Source: Membranipora membranacea (Eukaryota > Bryozoa > Gymnolaemata > Cheilostomatida > Membraniporidae). From it: 64,000 nucleotides of DNA. The stretch's first letter is position 1, and every line of letters begins with the position of its first letter. The DNA is taken from the NCBI GenBank assembly GCA_914767715.1, contig OU612072.1, forward strand, positions 16,616,001-16,680,000. Reading direction: 5' to 3'. Of this stretch, positions 48,054 through 60,293 are shown piece by piece. Both the position numbers and the translations under genes were made by a program. A model generated the notes under the pieces. It made no database searches and was not told the origin of the DNA. It saw only the letters and a program-made list of their open reading frames with translations.

Positions 48054-51000
48054 TTAACAACTTTTCTTTCTATTAGGCAGCAACACATGTAAAATCTCTG
48101 ACTCTTTGGAGTATCTGAAAACTTGGACAGCTTCACATTTTACATATCTTGACACACATGCTAGCTGCCTAAACACCGGACCACATTCGCACATAGGCCC
48201 TTCAAGGATTCTCTCACACAGTTCTTTCATCTCTAACACAACAGCCTGACCATTCACCAATAACATCCTATCAACGATCCCATAAACACCAGCACACAAC
48301 ACAGCAGCACCCTTCTTGATCGTTTCTCTCTTGACAACTGCACCACGTATTACCTCGGTGAATATCACTCTCTGATCCCCCATCTGCAAGAATATAGCGA
48401 AACACTAGTGAAAATTTTGAAGTCGTTTCACAGCATAGTTCTTGTAACAAAATCTAACGTCAATCCTCGGATTAATTGATTGATAGAGGCAAAGGAATTT
48501 CCATCAAACAGCGCAGATACAGTTTTGGCATTAACCTTAAAGACAGCTAGATATTGTTAACAATTAGGCGCATAGTGTTCTCAGCTATTATCCACATAAT
48601 TTTTATATCATGGTTACATATGCACTGTGGAACAACAACAAAATTTGCAAGACTAAAATCTATGCCAATTTCTATACTATTTAATGATTGGGATATGTCA
48701 ATAGATACTTTGGATTAGAATTAAACACTGTTAGAAGATTACATAATACACAAAAAAAAGTGTGAAGAGAAAAGATACTTGTGAAAAGATAACTCACACA
48801 TTCTGTGAGCTCTTCCGGTCGTATGTGGCGCATTGCCAAGTCCTTTGGGTTACCAATGATTCCATCTACCGCTGTAGGCTGTGTGCTGCTTGTACTGCAC
48901 TGAGCTCGATTGCCTATTTTCCTCATGAGCTGCAATTAATAAAATTATGGAAACTATGAATGAATTGTTTTCAGAATTTCTGGGCAACGACATCTTCTAT
49001 CCGTCATGTTCGGTCAGTCACTTTAAATTTGATATTCATACAGCCACTTTTTCAGTCCTCTCATTTTCTGTGCTCATGTTAAAATGTATAAGTTATTTAA
49101 TGATTGGGATATGTCAATAGATACTTTGGATTAGAATTAAACACTGTTAGAAGATTACATAATACACAAAAAAAAGTGTGAAGAGAAAAGATACTTGTGA
49201 AAAGATAACTCACACATTCTGTGAGCTCTTCCGGTCGTATGTGGCGCATTGCCAAGTCCTTTGGGTTACCAATGATTCCATCTACCGCTGTAGGCTGTGT
49301 GCTGCTTGTACTGCACTGAGCTCGATTGCCTATTTTCCTCATGAGCTGCAATTAATAAAATTATGGAAACTATGAATGAATTGTTTTCAGAATTTCTGGG
49401 CAACGACATCTTCTATCCGTCATGTTCGGTCAGTCACTTTAAATTTGATATTCATACAGCCACTTTTTCAGTCCTCTCATTTTCTGTGCTCATGTTAAAA
49501 TGTATAAGTTAATCCTGATACCGAAACAATGATAGCCACTATCATGCCTACTGAAAATTTGGTGATACAAATAAGGATTAGTTCAGAAATCACCCAGGTA
49601 TCTAAGCCTGAGTGCTTAACTTGCAGGACTATTTGAGGTGCTAACTCTAACATTTAATTGTTGTTTACAACTTCTCACGAGATTTTATGCCGTTTTAAAA
49701 CATGACTATACCAATGACCTTATGGTGATAAGCTTTTGGAATGATAGTGTGAGAGATATTTCCCTGAAACTTAACTCATAGATAGATAAATAAATAGAGA
49801 CGTAAACAAACTCATTTTTGGACGATTTGTGTTGGAATCGATGTAACCATACCTGTCCTGCTATATCTCCCTTGTTATTAGACACCTGTCTCCCTTCTTG
49901 ACCGTTTTTCCGCTCAAAAGAAAATGCCCAGTATCTGAAATATATTATAATATAAATTAATACAACCAATAAAGGTCTTTGCACTGAAATTATGGTGCTA
50001 ATGCTTGCCTACTGGTTATCATAGCTAATAAAAACCTGGGGTGGTCTACTGATTATGTAGTAATCAAGTTTTTTTCTGAGCTAATAACCATATATTGTTT
50101 GATTATGCAGTAGATTCAGCAGTATTTTTCCGCATACAAAGTAAGCTGTTGCCATAAAACAATAGTGCATGCTTGCTTGTGAATTTGAAGACCCTTCGTT
50201 CCTTTCATAGGTGCTGCAAATATGCCTTTGATATATATCACTACATTTGAGCCAGGTAGGATTAACAGAATATTATTGAATAGTAATTAAAGTTTTGTCT
50301 TTTATTAAGAAAGTAGTGTCTAGTAATTTGCACACTGAATTTCCAAATTTTGGCTCCAGAAAAATTGCTCAGATTGCAAGGTATAATATTAATCCATAGA
50401 CTATCTAAACACTCTAGGATAATTGTACTATCCAAATTGATTGTTACTTGTTGGATTATCTGGTACCGGTAATTTTTCAAATCCCAGTATAATTAATATG
50501 TTGGTATGTATCGTGAAAGACATTCCACATTCTTATCAATCTAAAAATCAATGGCCATTGACAAATCTTCTTTCATACAAAAATTTACTCAGTTACTATG
50601 CTTTCATCTGATGGTTATTTATCTAAACTTACACATGGGCTGGTCCGAAACGACGTATTGTAGCTGGTAGGTGGCAGGCCATATGAAAGTTTGGTGGACA
50701 GTCATTGTATGTTCTAACGTATCTTCCTAGAGAAAGCTGAAGTAGCCCAGCTGCTCTGCTAATGTCTGGTTCTGTGATTGATCTGTTAAAGATAAAATTT
50801 AACATCCATGAATTCAACACCACTCCATTCAAACAAAAATAAAATCTGCTGACATCCCCTGTACCGCATCACTTGGATGGATGATGAAGCATTGAAAAGA
50901 TAATGGTCGTACAAATTGGCAATGATCGAGATGGAACTCCATGCCTTATGCTTGATATCCCAAACGATGATTTATCGAATTAAACTGGAAAAATGCTAGC

Positions 51001-54000
51001 TTACATCACCATGGAATTAAATGCTGTTATGCACCTTGTGTAACATGTGGAGATGATAATCTCTTTCTTTCTCCCCCTGAGCACAACAAGTTTTAGGCGT
51101 TGTCATAGTCAACACACTAACATTCAGTAATCATGTTGACTATAATATATCTCAATGCTCCCAACGATTATACTTAATGAGATATCTCAAATCATGAGCA
51201 TTGATAGCGTTGGCATGAAAACCTTCTAAGTAGCTAATATTAAGTCTGTAGTCGCCTACGCCTGCCCGCACTGTACAATCTGCTATCAAACACCAGCAAA
51301 ACAAGACTGAGAGGATCCAAAGCTCTGCCACTCGTATTATGCTGCCATTCTCTGATGACTATCAACAGAGGCTTGACAATCTAGCACTACCAACCATCAC
51401 TTTCCTTCAAACTAATTGGCAACAGGATTATGAATCAAAATAAAAAAGAACATTTCCAACTATTTTACCTTGAGGTATAGATTTGGATGGCTTCGCACAG
51501 CTGGCATATCATACGATGTAAGTCCTCTGGTAGGAGTGTCTGAATTGAATAAACTGCGACCTGAGTTAGCTGCAACCAATCGTCGGCTGTCATGTAGGTG
51601 AAGCCCAGTCTAACTCGATACATGGTACCGGTCTCCACCTTGTTTATTAGACGGTCGGCAAATTTCTTGCAGTCGAGAACTTCTTGATTGTGTAGCATTT
51701 TAAAAACGCGATCTGTTATACCTGTAATAAGGACAAAAAAAGTCTTAGTCAGTTTCGATTTAGGCATAGGCTCGACTACATGATTTGATATAGGCTTGTG
51801 ATAATGCAGCGTGTTCAGTATGGAGTACCTGACTCCAGTCTCCCTCTCGAGGTTCTTGGCCGTGATCCGAGGTAGATTGCTATCTTCTATGAGCTGCACC
51901 CTCTCTGCCACTTCCCTAGTATGCACATCGGTTCTCAAAGGACCACTTTTTAGCTTTGACTGTAAATCATCTGTGATCATGTCTGCTGTGCAGAAGGAAC
52001 ACCCTGCAAATATGACTACTGTCATTATTTTATGTTCTAACAAAATTATTATTTACATGAAATAAGAGACCAAACCATTGCAGAGAGAAATCAACGGAGC
52101 TTTGATAGTACAAGCAACTGCATCTACTGCTATCATGCAAAGGTCTAGGGATGCGAATCGATGGATTTACCCTGCCTTTTTATACTATGGCAATACTACA
52201 CCAAAATATATCTACTTGATATTCCTGCACAGTTTGAGCTCTTAAATGACCCAAAATTAATGTTTTTAAACAGCTCTAATTTCACCCAAAATCAGTGACA
52301 CACAATCACAACAATACTAACAATTCTGCATGGAACATTCACATCAAACAAACATTCCAGATTAGTTTAATCATGTTATAATCAATAATTTTTGTTCTTC
52401 TGCTATGTTCACCTAGGCAAAAATAATGCCAAGAAACAAAGAGGTCGGAGTCAGTTTTTTTTTACCCATGTATCTTATTCTAGATCACTGATAATTATTT
52501 GTATCATGCATATTCACCCTTGTTTGCGCAATGAGATAGAAGTCCAAGCGTCTTTCTAATAGCAGGGAGGTCACAGGCCCAGATCACAGCCCTCATTCGT
52601 ACCTTCAACCCGCATACTTCTATGTCCTCATCTAATATTTGAAGCTCTTCAACTAAAGGCTGCAGGATGCTATTCATCTGAGCCCCGTATTGTGGCTCTT
52701 CCTTCCCCGGGATAATTGCTGTAAACATCAAAATAATCTGTGGTAAAAAGGGCATATATACTCTGAGGCAGGGAGATGTTAGTTTAGAATGAAACCCTTG
52801 ACGGGTGGGGGACACCAGATGGGGTGCTTTAAGCTCATCCTGTCGGATCTGATCAGTCAGTTATAAGTTATAAAAAAAGGTTGATCCTGACTTGGATTGT
52901 TCAATTATAGTGTTTAAGGCCACTTTATCTATCATTCTAGAGGAAGCAGCGCCTCCCTGCCTCCCCTTCAACTATTTATACTTCAGCATAACATAGTCTT
53001 ATAAATGAGGGGCTGGCGCCGGCCGACTTCCTGTTCAAAGATAAGCAAAAATCTGTACCTGAGGTCGCCAAAATTATGTACGTTTTCTACCGGGCTTGTC
53101 ATAATCCTATACCACATAAATAGGTCCATGATTATATAGATTCAAGCATGAGACCAATTGCTCTCCCAACCGCTATCACAGCATTACTAAACTTCCTTCT
53201 TAGACTGTGAGATAAGACAATGCTGCGTTAATTTTGCAAGACAGACTAATATCAATATTTACGAACACATACCTAGAGTAAAGATATTATCTAGTTTTTG
53301 GCGAATATCCCTTGGAAGGTTTAGAATAGAGGAGTAGATACCACCAAGGCTGTGTACAGTTCTTTTGAATTTCTGCCACCAGTCGATATTGATCATCAGA
53401 CACAATGATAGGTCGAATGCCTCGTCCCTGACCCAGTCACGGTGCTCGGACAATTGGCTACCATCAAACCGATCCCGATAAGCATCACTCCTATCACGTT
53501 CTTTCTAACTATTGCATCTGAGGGAAATACAAAATCAAGCTTGTAATCAAATCTAGAAGAATTGTTATTTAAATGCTTTGCTGAATGTTGGAAGAAAAGA
53601 ATTGGATAATGATGACACTAGGCGAGAATGGAATTTCTGGGCTAAGCCGCAGTTGCAGCTAAATACATTTCCGTAAATTTCTTTACTTGATTAAATGCCC
53701 GATGTCAAGGATAGGAAGAGCTTGGACCTTTACAAGAACTGTGCAATCAGGTTCCTGCCAAGATAATATGTATTAAGTCCTTTAACAAATTACTCTCATT
53801 AAACTGGAAAGGCTGTTTATTAATAGCAATTATATAAAGCTGGAAATTTACTGTCAACTCAGGAACCTATTGAATTGTGAAGAATGGACTAAGGCCAAAG
53901 AATTTGGCTAAGATTATTTATGAGGGTACTTCTGCGCTAAGATGCAGTTGCAGCTAAAAATATTTCCACAAATATTTTACTCAATTTATGCCCGATGTCA

Positions 54001-55083
54001 AGGATAGGAAGAGCTTGGATCTTTACAAGAACTGTGCAATCAGGTTCATGCCAAGAAGTATACATCAAATACTTTATCAAATTACTCTCATTAAACTAGA
54101 ATGGCTGTTGATTAATAGCAATTATATAAAGCTGGAAATTTACTGTCAACTCAGGAACCTATTGAATTGTGAAGAATGGGCTAAGGCCAAAGAATTTGGC
54201 TAAGATTATTTATGAGGGTACTTCTGCGCTAAGATGCAGTTGCAGCTAAAAATATTTCCACAAATATTTTACTCAATTTATGCCCGATGTCAAGGATAGG
54301 AAGAGCTTGGACCTTTACAAGCACTGTACAATCAGGGTCATGCCAAGATAGTATGCATCAAATACTTTAACAGGAATGGCTGTTGAATAATTGCAAATAT
54401 ATAAAGCTAGAAATTAACTGTCAACTCAGGAGACCATTGAAATAAATTGTGAAGAATGGATGCAGTTGCGGATAAAAAAAATGCTGTACATTTTAAGCAA
54501 CTCACAGTCTAATTAGGATCTGCGCTCCATAATGAGTTATGATATCCATGATCCAGGTTGAGATTGGTCGGTAAGGATATAGCACTGAGTACTTCAGGTC
54601 GGCTCTGCAGGCTTGTCTTCTCCTCCCAACTCTCAACATATTCCCACATGTTCCCTCATTCTTTTTATGACAGCAACGACATTTCTGACATAGCCATATA
54701 CTTAAGAACTGATCCTGAACACCTAGGTAAAGAATAAATAATTTATACATAATTTTGCATTACAAGTAACTTTTTCATTATGATATAACTAAGTCTTGCA
54801 CACGTCAAAGGGGGAATGCCGGTTTCTAGATAAGGTTTATAACGTTTTGCTGAGATATGTTCATATAGCAGGCTGTAAAGAGGGGACAGAAAATCATACA
54901 CAAAACCACAAGAAATTGAAATAAATGCACAATCCTTTGCATACCTGCAGAAGTTAGTAAGTCTTTCCATCTGTTTGGAATATCCTCTTCAAGAACATCC
55001 TTGAGAAACCTTATTGTGCTGGCGTTACTGTACCCTTCGCGCAAAGAGGAGCTGATAATTTTTCTTTTCTTAGTAGCATCCAT
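48054..55083 (-). CDS. CACTA/EnSpm-type transposase, intron-rich
   Basis: Exons recognised on the minus strand: about 55,083-54,957 (start MDATKKRK); 54,722-54,506 (zinc-like LCQKCRCCHKK); about 53,510-53,279 (MINIDWWQKF, HSLGGIYSSILNLPR); 52,722-52,529 (AIIPGKEEP, ACDLPAIRKTLGLLSH); 52,003-51,475 (CSFCTAD, TGVRYSILNTL); 50,782-50,635 (CPPNFHMACHLP, RRFGPAHV); 49,935-49,854 (YWAFSFERKNG); 49,214-49,345 and its duplicate 48,798-48,929 (LMRKIGNR); and 48,386-48,054. This series of motifs is that of CACTA transposases. Splice phases agree for nearly all joins; only the join into the 53.5 kb exon is unresolved. Expected D-P-M-H reads E-P-M-P, so a key residue may be lost. Roughly 690-735 residues. 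By family it would bind the terminal repeats and cut the DNA. Confidence 0.8.
48678..49509. repeat. Tandem 416-bp duplication, apparently identical
   Basis: Units 48,678-49,093 and 49,094-49,509 show no difference by eye. Each holds a complete 132-bp transposase exon with phase 0 at both ends plus parts of both introns. Confidence 0.93.
53640..54480. repeat. ~292-bp tandem repeat in transposase intron
   Basis: Nearly three units starting around GCCCGATGTCAAGGATAGGA at 53,697, 53,989 and 54,282. The third unit is shortened and more diverged. Confidence 0.9.
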
Positions 55084-55371
55084 TCCTACTTAATATAACT
55101 ACTATCCACAACTGTGATGGTGAAAAACTTTTGGGTGTCAAAGTTTGGACGAATTATTTTGCTCAGATGTCAGAAAACCCAGATGCACCATGTTTCTTCA
55201 TTATAAAATTTTCCTATTGTTTCCCCGCCGCTTGGTGGATCATAATTTCTGTCATAAAAATAAACAATTGAATTCAATTTAAGCTGGCAAGATAAGGTTT
55301 ACAGGATTGTAGCTATATAAATGGGTTGGGATAAATGGTCTACTCATAAACATTTAACCACATGAGTAAAT
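55084..55371. promoter_or_regulatory. Bidirectional promoter region of CACTA genes
   Basis: 288 bp between the start codons of the transposase and companion genes, which point away from each other. It must hold, or be flanked by, both promoters. TATATAAAT at 55,313-55,321 lies about 50 bp before the companion start. No other motif is clear. Confidence 0.5.
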
Positions 55372-57467
55372 ATGTCACTGCAAGATACGACAGCTTTTGA
55401 TTTTAGCTCGGATGACGAGGGAAGTCATTATAGGCATGGCGCTGCCAGCACCTCTACCCCACGTACAAGGATTGATCATACAGCTTCGATATTTTATACA
55501 CCACCTTCTGCGATACTTTTATCCAGAGAGTCCCTCATGGAATGTACTAACAATTATTCTTTATCAGACCCTGTACTCGGAAGGTCATCCATTATCGCTG
55601 ACCCAGCAACGCCGAGAGCGGGACATTTACGCTATTTGCCTCAGTCGGATCTAAAAATCTATCGAACACAAATCTACAACTGCTACGCATATCTGCGGCA
55701 AAAATATGATCTTTCACTCCTGTAAGTATTAAAAAAGTCTTCTGATAATTTGCTGCACTGACCAGGATTACCCTAAGTCCTCATATTTTAAAATATCAGC
55801 AGTCTTGTGATTAATGTTTTGAATTTCAGATTGGGATTATAAAGGCTGTTTCTCAAGCTAATCATGCATCAAAATGAGCCCAAAATTGACCATCTTGGAG
55901 CACCAGTAATGCTATGAGGCATTGGAGTTGACCCCTTCAATATTCACTCATGGGATTGGAAAGCCTGGGCGTGAGGTCACACCAGAGTTGTCGACTAATA
56001 TTCGGCATTTTTGGTTAATGGAACTATTAGAGGGAAGCCAACCTTTTCCACCTCGAATTCTGCTTCAATATCCTTCAAATTTATGGCTTGGATTAGTCTC
56101 TGTGATTAAAACTTGTTTTATCAAATCTTGAAGAAATAGCATGAGTTTTAAGCTTTTTTATGGTTTTTGACATCATACCAACCTACGCAAGGCTCGCGTG
56201 CCAGCGTCAGCAAGGCCTCAATCTGATAAGTCATAACTTCAGTCTTAATTTCTTAATTGAGCTGCTCATTTCTAAGCTTATAACCTGGAGCAGTTTCTTT
56301 GGTTATTTAAAGGTTTATTCCATCTATGATTTAACAAAGAATTTTTGTTCAATTAAGATGCAACTTGCAACCATTAATAAAAACTCAGTTTTTCTGGTCA
56401 GCATCAAGATTTTTCCCTGCTAATTTGGCGCTATTCAACTGGACTATAATTTATTGGACAGAATGTATATATATTTCTATATACTATTAATCATAGCGGA
56501 TTGATAATCTCATCTAAGCTAATTATATTTTCGGAAAAAATTGGAATGCAAGCACTTCTGCTGACATATTATCACTTGTGCTCACTGTTCACTATCTTTC
56601 TCTAGATACGAACATTCTGCGAACCAGGAAGTGGCTCTCGAGTATGCTAGCAGAATTCGTCAGTTGCCAATTCCGATAGAAAGGATACGGAACAGGGATA
56701 TCATGCTTATGACTAGACGGAAGTACGATGTAGAAAGGCACAAAATTAAAGATACAGACAAAAGAAACGGTAGCCGATCTAAGTCAACAAAAAAGAAAAA
56801 TGTAGGTGAATTTATTATGTGCAAATATTTTATTCTTATCAATCAAAAGCGAACTGATGTAGCCAATTTGTCATATCACTAGATAGGAATTTTTAGACTG
56901 TATTGATCGGCTGACAGCTAATTGTGATTAGGGATTATTTCTTGGGACGGCTGCTGTAGAAACTTGTTGGCAACTGCTTAGTCAAGTAGATTTCTGAATG
57001 AGGCTAAAAGTTTTTTACAAAAACAGAGCTTTCTCTGAACTTTAAATCTGGGATCCCTCTCACGTTATAGCAATATTGACGATGCCAAGCTTCTTACAAA
57101 GAATTTATAATACAATGCCAACTTTCCCATCCATCCGCTCCTAGAACTTTTGCAATTTATTAAATATGTTAATCTTCTCTGCTCTGTATTTTAGAAATTA
57201 CGGAATAGGATTACGAGGATCAAAAAAGGCCTGGGTTTGAGCATGGACGACATCAATAACCTACAGCTACATACAGACCTTATGTCTTCAGAGGATGAAG
57301 GAGTATGCCATCCTCCATCTTTTCGTTTACCGTCCTGCACGGCGTATTTACACGGGACTGTGGATAAAGTTAAATTGAGAGGGAGACAACTTGATGGCGT
57401 TGTTGGTAGTGTGCGACGCAAACGGATGCCAAGCCATTTGCTCGGAAACAAAAACTGTACATTTTAA
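55372..57467 (+). CDS. CACTA companion protein, three exons
   Basis: Exons 55,372-55,721, 56,606-56,801 and 57,195-57,467 join in frame (819 bp, 272 residues plus stop) with GT-AG borders. The protein is Ser/Thr-rich at first (AASTSTPRTR), then strongly basic (DTDKRNGSRSKSTKKKN, near residues 162-182), which suggests a nuclear DNA-binding protein. Two similar acidic motifs occur, SSDDEG near residue 14 and SSEDEG near residue 211. No known family is recognised. Its position inside the transposon, divergent from the transposase, suggests an accessory transposition protein, as plant CACTA elements have in TnpA-type proteins; that is analogy and not homology. The 885-bp first intron has nothing recognisable. 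Confidence 0.65.
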
Positions 57468-57819
57468 TTGCTCAAGAGAAACACAACCGGACATTCAATA
57501 TTTAATTTACGCTTAAATTAATTTTCAACTTCAATATAATAGTGTAAACCTGATTTCCACTGTGATCATTGATAAGACATTTTCTGACAGTTAAAGTAAA
57601 GCCTTATTTTAATCCATCAAGCCTAATTGTAAATTCAGCTTTCATGTAAATGTCATACAATCTTTGGATAATAGTTTCTCAAATGCTTACTTATTAGGCT
57701 GTCGTGTATTTTGATGACCACCAATACTAGGTATATTTTTCATGGGCTTGTGTCAGTATGAATTTCGCGAATTACTTTCTGAATCAATGACCGCTTGATT
57801 ATGAAAAATTTCTGTCAGT

Positions 57820-58319
57820 TGTGATTTAACTCCTCACTTCAATCCATCTTGCCTATTTACAATCTCAGCTTTCACGTAATAAACTACATGTTTGAATCTC
57901 AAAATGTGCTGTTGTATTCCTAATGAATCTATGAATATCACCAGTTATACAACTCGAGTCGCAGATTTTGTCTGATTAAATAGAATAACATCACAAAATG
58001 ATCACTTGGTTGAGAAAATTCAAACCAAAAAAGAAAGTCCATATTTTGCGCCCGGTCTCAATTATTGCAATTCTGAGACAAAATAGATCTTGTCATCTCG
58101 ACTTTACTGCTGTGCAATCTTAGCTTGTGCTGTTTCCTAATGAATATATAAATATCACCAGTTATACATCTCGAGTTGCAATTGTTTGAAGTTGGTATTG
58201 TTATCCTGTATCAATATTGCTTTGTAAATCCTGACAATGAATGGCATGGACTACATTGTTATTTGGGAAGATAACTCTTACAAATAAGTCCTTGTACGTC
58301 GCGAACAAAATCTGTAGTG
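57820..58319 (-). repeat. CACTA element right terminal inverted repeat
   Basis: Pairs with the left repeat and ends in TAGTG. A diverged direct repeat of part of it lies further in (about 57,598-57,720), where TTTTAATCCATCAAGCC corresponds to CTTCAATCCATCTTGCC at about 57,838. Confidence 0.88.
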
Positions 58320-58596
58320 AGCGCTGCTTAGATAAATCCTTGCACTAGCTATAACCTGTGATATATGGTGTAATGAACCAGCAAGTGACTGCCATTCCTC
58401 AACACGTGGTGTCCTCCTAGACAGGAATTGATTGAGTTTACAGATCATTTTGTCTCTCTTTCCTGATGGGATATACATAAGCATTCTCTCAGCATCAATA
58501 CCAATCCCCAAAAACACCAAGCTCTTCACTGGCCTCACGGTTTTATACGGTGCAATAGGCACTCCGGTAGCCTCACACAATTCCTCAAAAACACTT
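58320..58596 (-). pseudogene. RT C-terminal fragment of YR copy 2
   Basis: Continues the RT of copy 1 beyond EELCEA with VRPVKSLVFLGIGIDAERM, RDKMICKLNQFLSRR and EEWQSLAGSLHHISQVIASA, which is the thumb/connection part missing in copy 1. It is cut on the left by the CACTA element and on the right by an insert at 58,597. Confidence 0.8.
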
Positions 58597-59021
58597 CATC
58601 TCGTTAGCAAATCAAACAGACATACACGATCACTTCGTAGCAACTGTGCAATAATTAAACCCTCATTTAGATCAAACCTAGGCAAATCAGCCTTTTTAAA
58701 TATTTTTCATACATTTGTAACTAAATCAACCAAGCCTCATGAATCATTATCATTTAATCCCACCTAATGTTGTTAACTTGTATTTTTGTTTGCCACTCTC
58801 TGTTTCTTCTTTTCTTTTTTCATCTTATTCATGCAATTTATGATACCATGCTTTCATTATCCTACACACTATATAGTATGTAACACCCTACCACTTATAT
58901 CTTTTTATTCAATTCTTTTTTTGTATCTATGTTAATGTGTATGAGGTCAACAAGTTATTTTTAATTTGCTTTAATTATAAACTTTTAGAAAACCTCAATA
59001 AATAAATAAATAAATAAACTA
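58597..59021 (+). mobile_element. Retroposed insert with AATA tail
   Basis: 425 bp between two RT pieces that are about 110 bp apart in copy 1. It ends with about five AATA units, as 3' ends of CR1/L2-type elements do. No domain is recognised. Confidence 0.55.
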
Positions 59022-59600
59022 AGGAGTCACTAATCCTACTGAATAACTGGCATGAACTAGACACTCTCATAGGCATCATCATATCCACATAGTACTCGTC
59101 CTCGATGTATATACCTCAAGAGGGGTGAACCCGATAACAGGAGCACATGTCAATACAATTCCAAGAGCAAAACAAATAGCAATACTAAGCAGGTTCACAT
59201 AAAAGAAAAAAGTTCCAGCCTGACAGGCGTGCAAATAGGGGATCCAGTCCCTAGTGCAACAGGCGGCCCCATCGGGCCCTCTCAAGTTTCATGAGGAATT
59301 TATTTTCACTTAGCGTCCCCTTCGGGCCCTTCTCAAGTTACATGAGGATATTATTATATTGCTTTAGGCACTTCCCCTAGTTACAAGAGGGAAACTTCAT
59401 TACTTGCTCCTTGAGCTACCTCAATTTACCAGAGGTTTAGTTTACCTACATAATTAAATACTAGAAGAGATTCATAATAAATCTGTCCAATATAAATTAT
59501 TTATCATGTTAAATAATTAAGCCCTAACAACCTTAGCTTTAGGTAGTCAGTCTGCCAATATAATAAAAGTACGGAGTGTCATTAATCAAGGCTTCAAGCA
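59022..59600 (-). pseudogene. RT fragment fused to YR 5' region
   Basis: 59,022-59,112 matches 2,953-3,050 of copy 1. At 59,113 it switches to the 5' region homologous to 13,139-13,627. The frame at 59,079-59,285 fuses the two (FTPLEV then YTSRTSTMW), marking an internal deletion that removed SGNH and gag. Confidence 0.75.
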
Positions 59601-60293
59601 ATATCACATATGTGTGCTGCAAACAAGGTCCATCAATCAAGCCACTGACAATACGGGCACAGTGACTATAAAAATTCTTGTCCTTATATTACACAGTGCA
59701 ACAAAACCATTGCTCATATTCCTTCAAGAATTCGTTGGTTGCAATATAAAACTATGAGGATCGACCAATACTGCTCATCAAAAGCCGGCAAAACTTTAGT
59801 AAGTGCTGCAAGCATCTCCGTTTTGCTAATATAATAATTTCATCATTGGATGCAATAAACCAATACCAAAAGGGCTGAGCGAGTTATTGTTCAAGTTAAG
59901 CAACAAAGATATGAAATAAAGGCATAAAGTTAGCTAAGACCCTTTACAAACATAAGATGTATCATTATAATTCATTTTTATTTTTATATATCAAAATAAA
60001 TGAATGTATAAATATTCAGTAAGGCTGAGCGATAAGATATAAACATGATCATAGTAACAGAAGAGGAAAAATGCATCATAGCTGTGAAGAAAAGGAGAGG
60101 TATGAATAAAAATGATGATTTGGTATAACCGCTCTACTATGGTCGTAAACAGGTGATCAAATGGATAAATTTTAATGTGATATATAGCTTTTTAAAACTG
60201 TTCAACCTTGGTTCAACAACGCATATAGATCATTGCCAGGCAAACAACAACAGCCATTATTAACAAAAATAAGGTCGATAGAGTTTCTCTATT

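Larger units (their letters stand above)
47383..58319. mobile_element. ~10.9 kb CACTA-like DNA transposon
   Basis: The right end, read inward, starts CACTACAGATTTTGTTCGCG; the left end is identical except TACTA for CACTA. Inverted repeats then continue with few differences for about 500 bp (47,383-47,880 against 57,820-58,319), with a further match at about 57,650-57,705. It interrupts a YR retrotransposon whose halves flank it in the same orientation. Inside are a multi-exon transposase gene (minus) and a three-exon gene (plus), transcribed apart from a shared ~290 bp spacer. A 3-bp target duplication could not be confirmed because the left flank was rearranged into a palindrome. Confidence 0.87.
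46829..59600 (-). mobile_element. YR retrotransposon copy 2, split by CACTA element
   Basis: Minus-strand order: 5' region 59,600-59,113, then RT from 59,112 to 58,320, then the CACTA insert, then RNase H 47,266-46,829. The SGNH and gag parts are deleted at a junction at 59,112/59,113. The recombinase is missing beyond 46,829. A 425-bp insert (58,597-59,021) ends in an AATA repeat. Confidence 0.75.

Noticed and set aside
55985-56002. Fourth copy of the YR hairpin (GTCGACTAATATTCGG)
   Set aside because: The stem does not pair and it lies in the companion-gene intron; likely chance.
58315-58325. 3-bp target-site duplication for the CACTA element
   Set aside because: The right flank (AGC) does not match the left flank (GTC), which has been rearranged into a palindrome.
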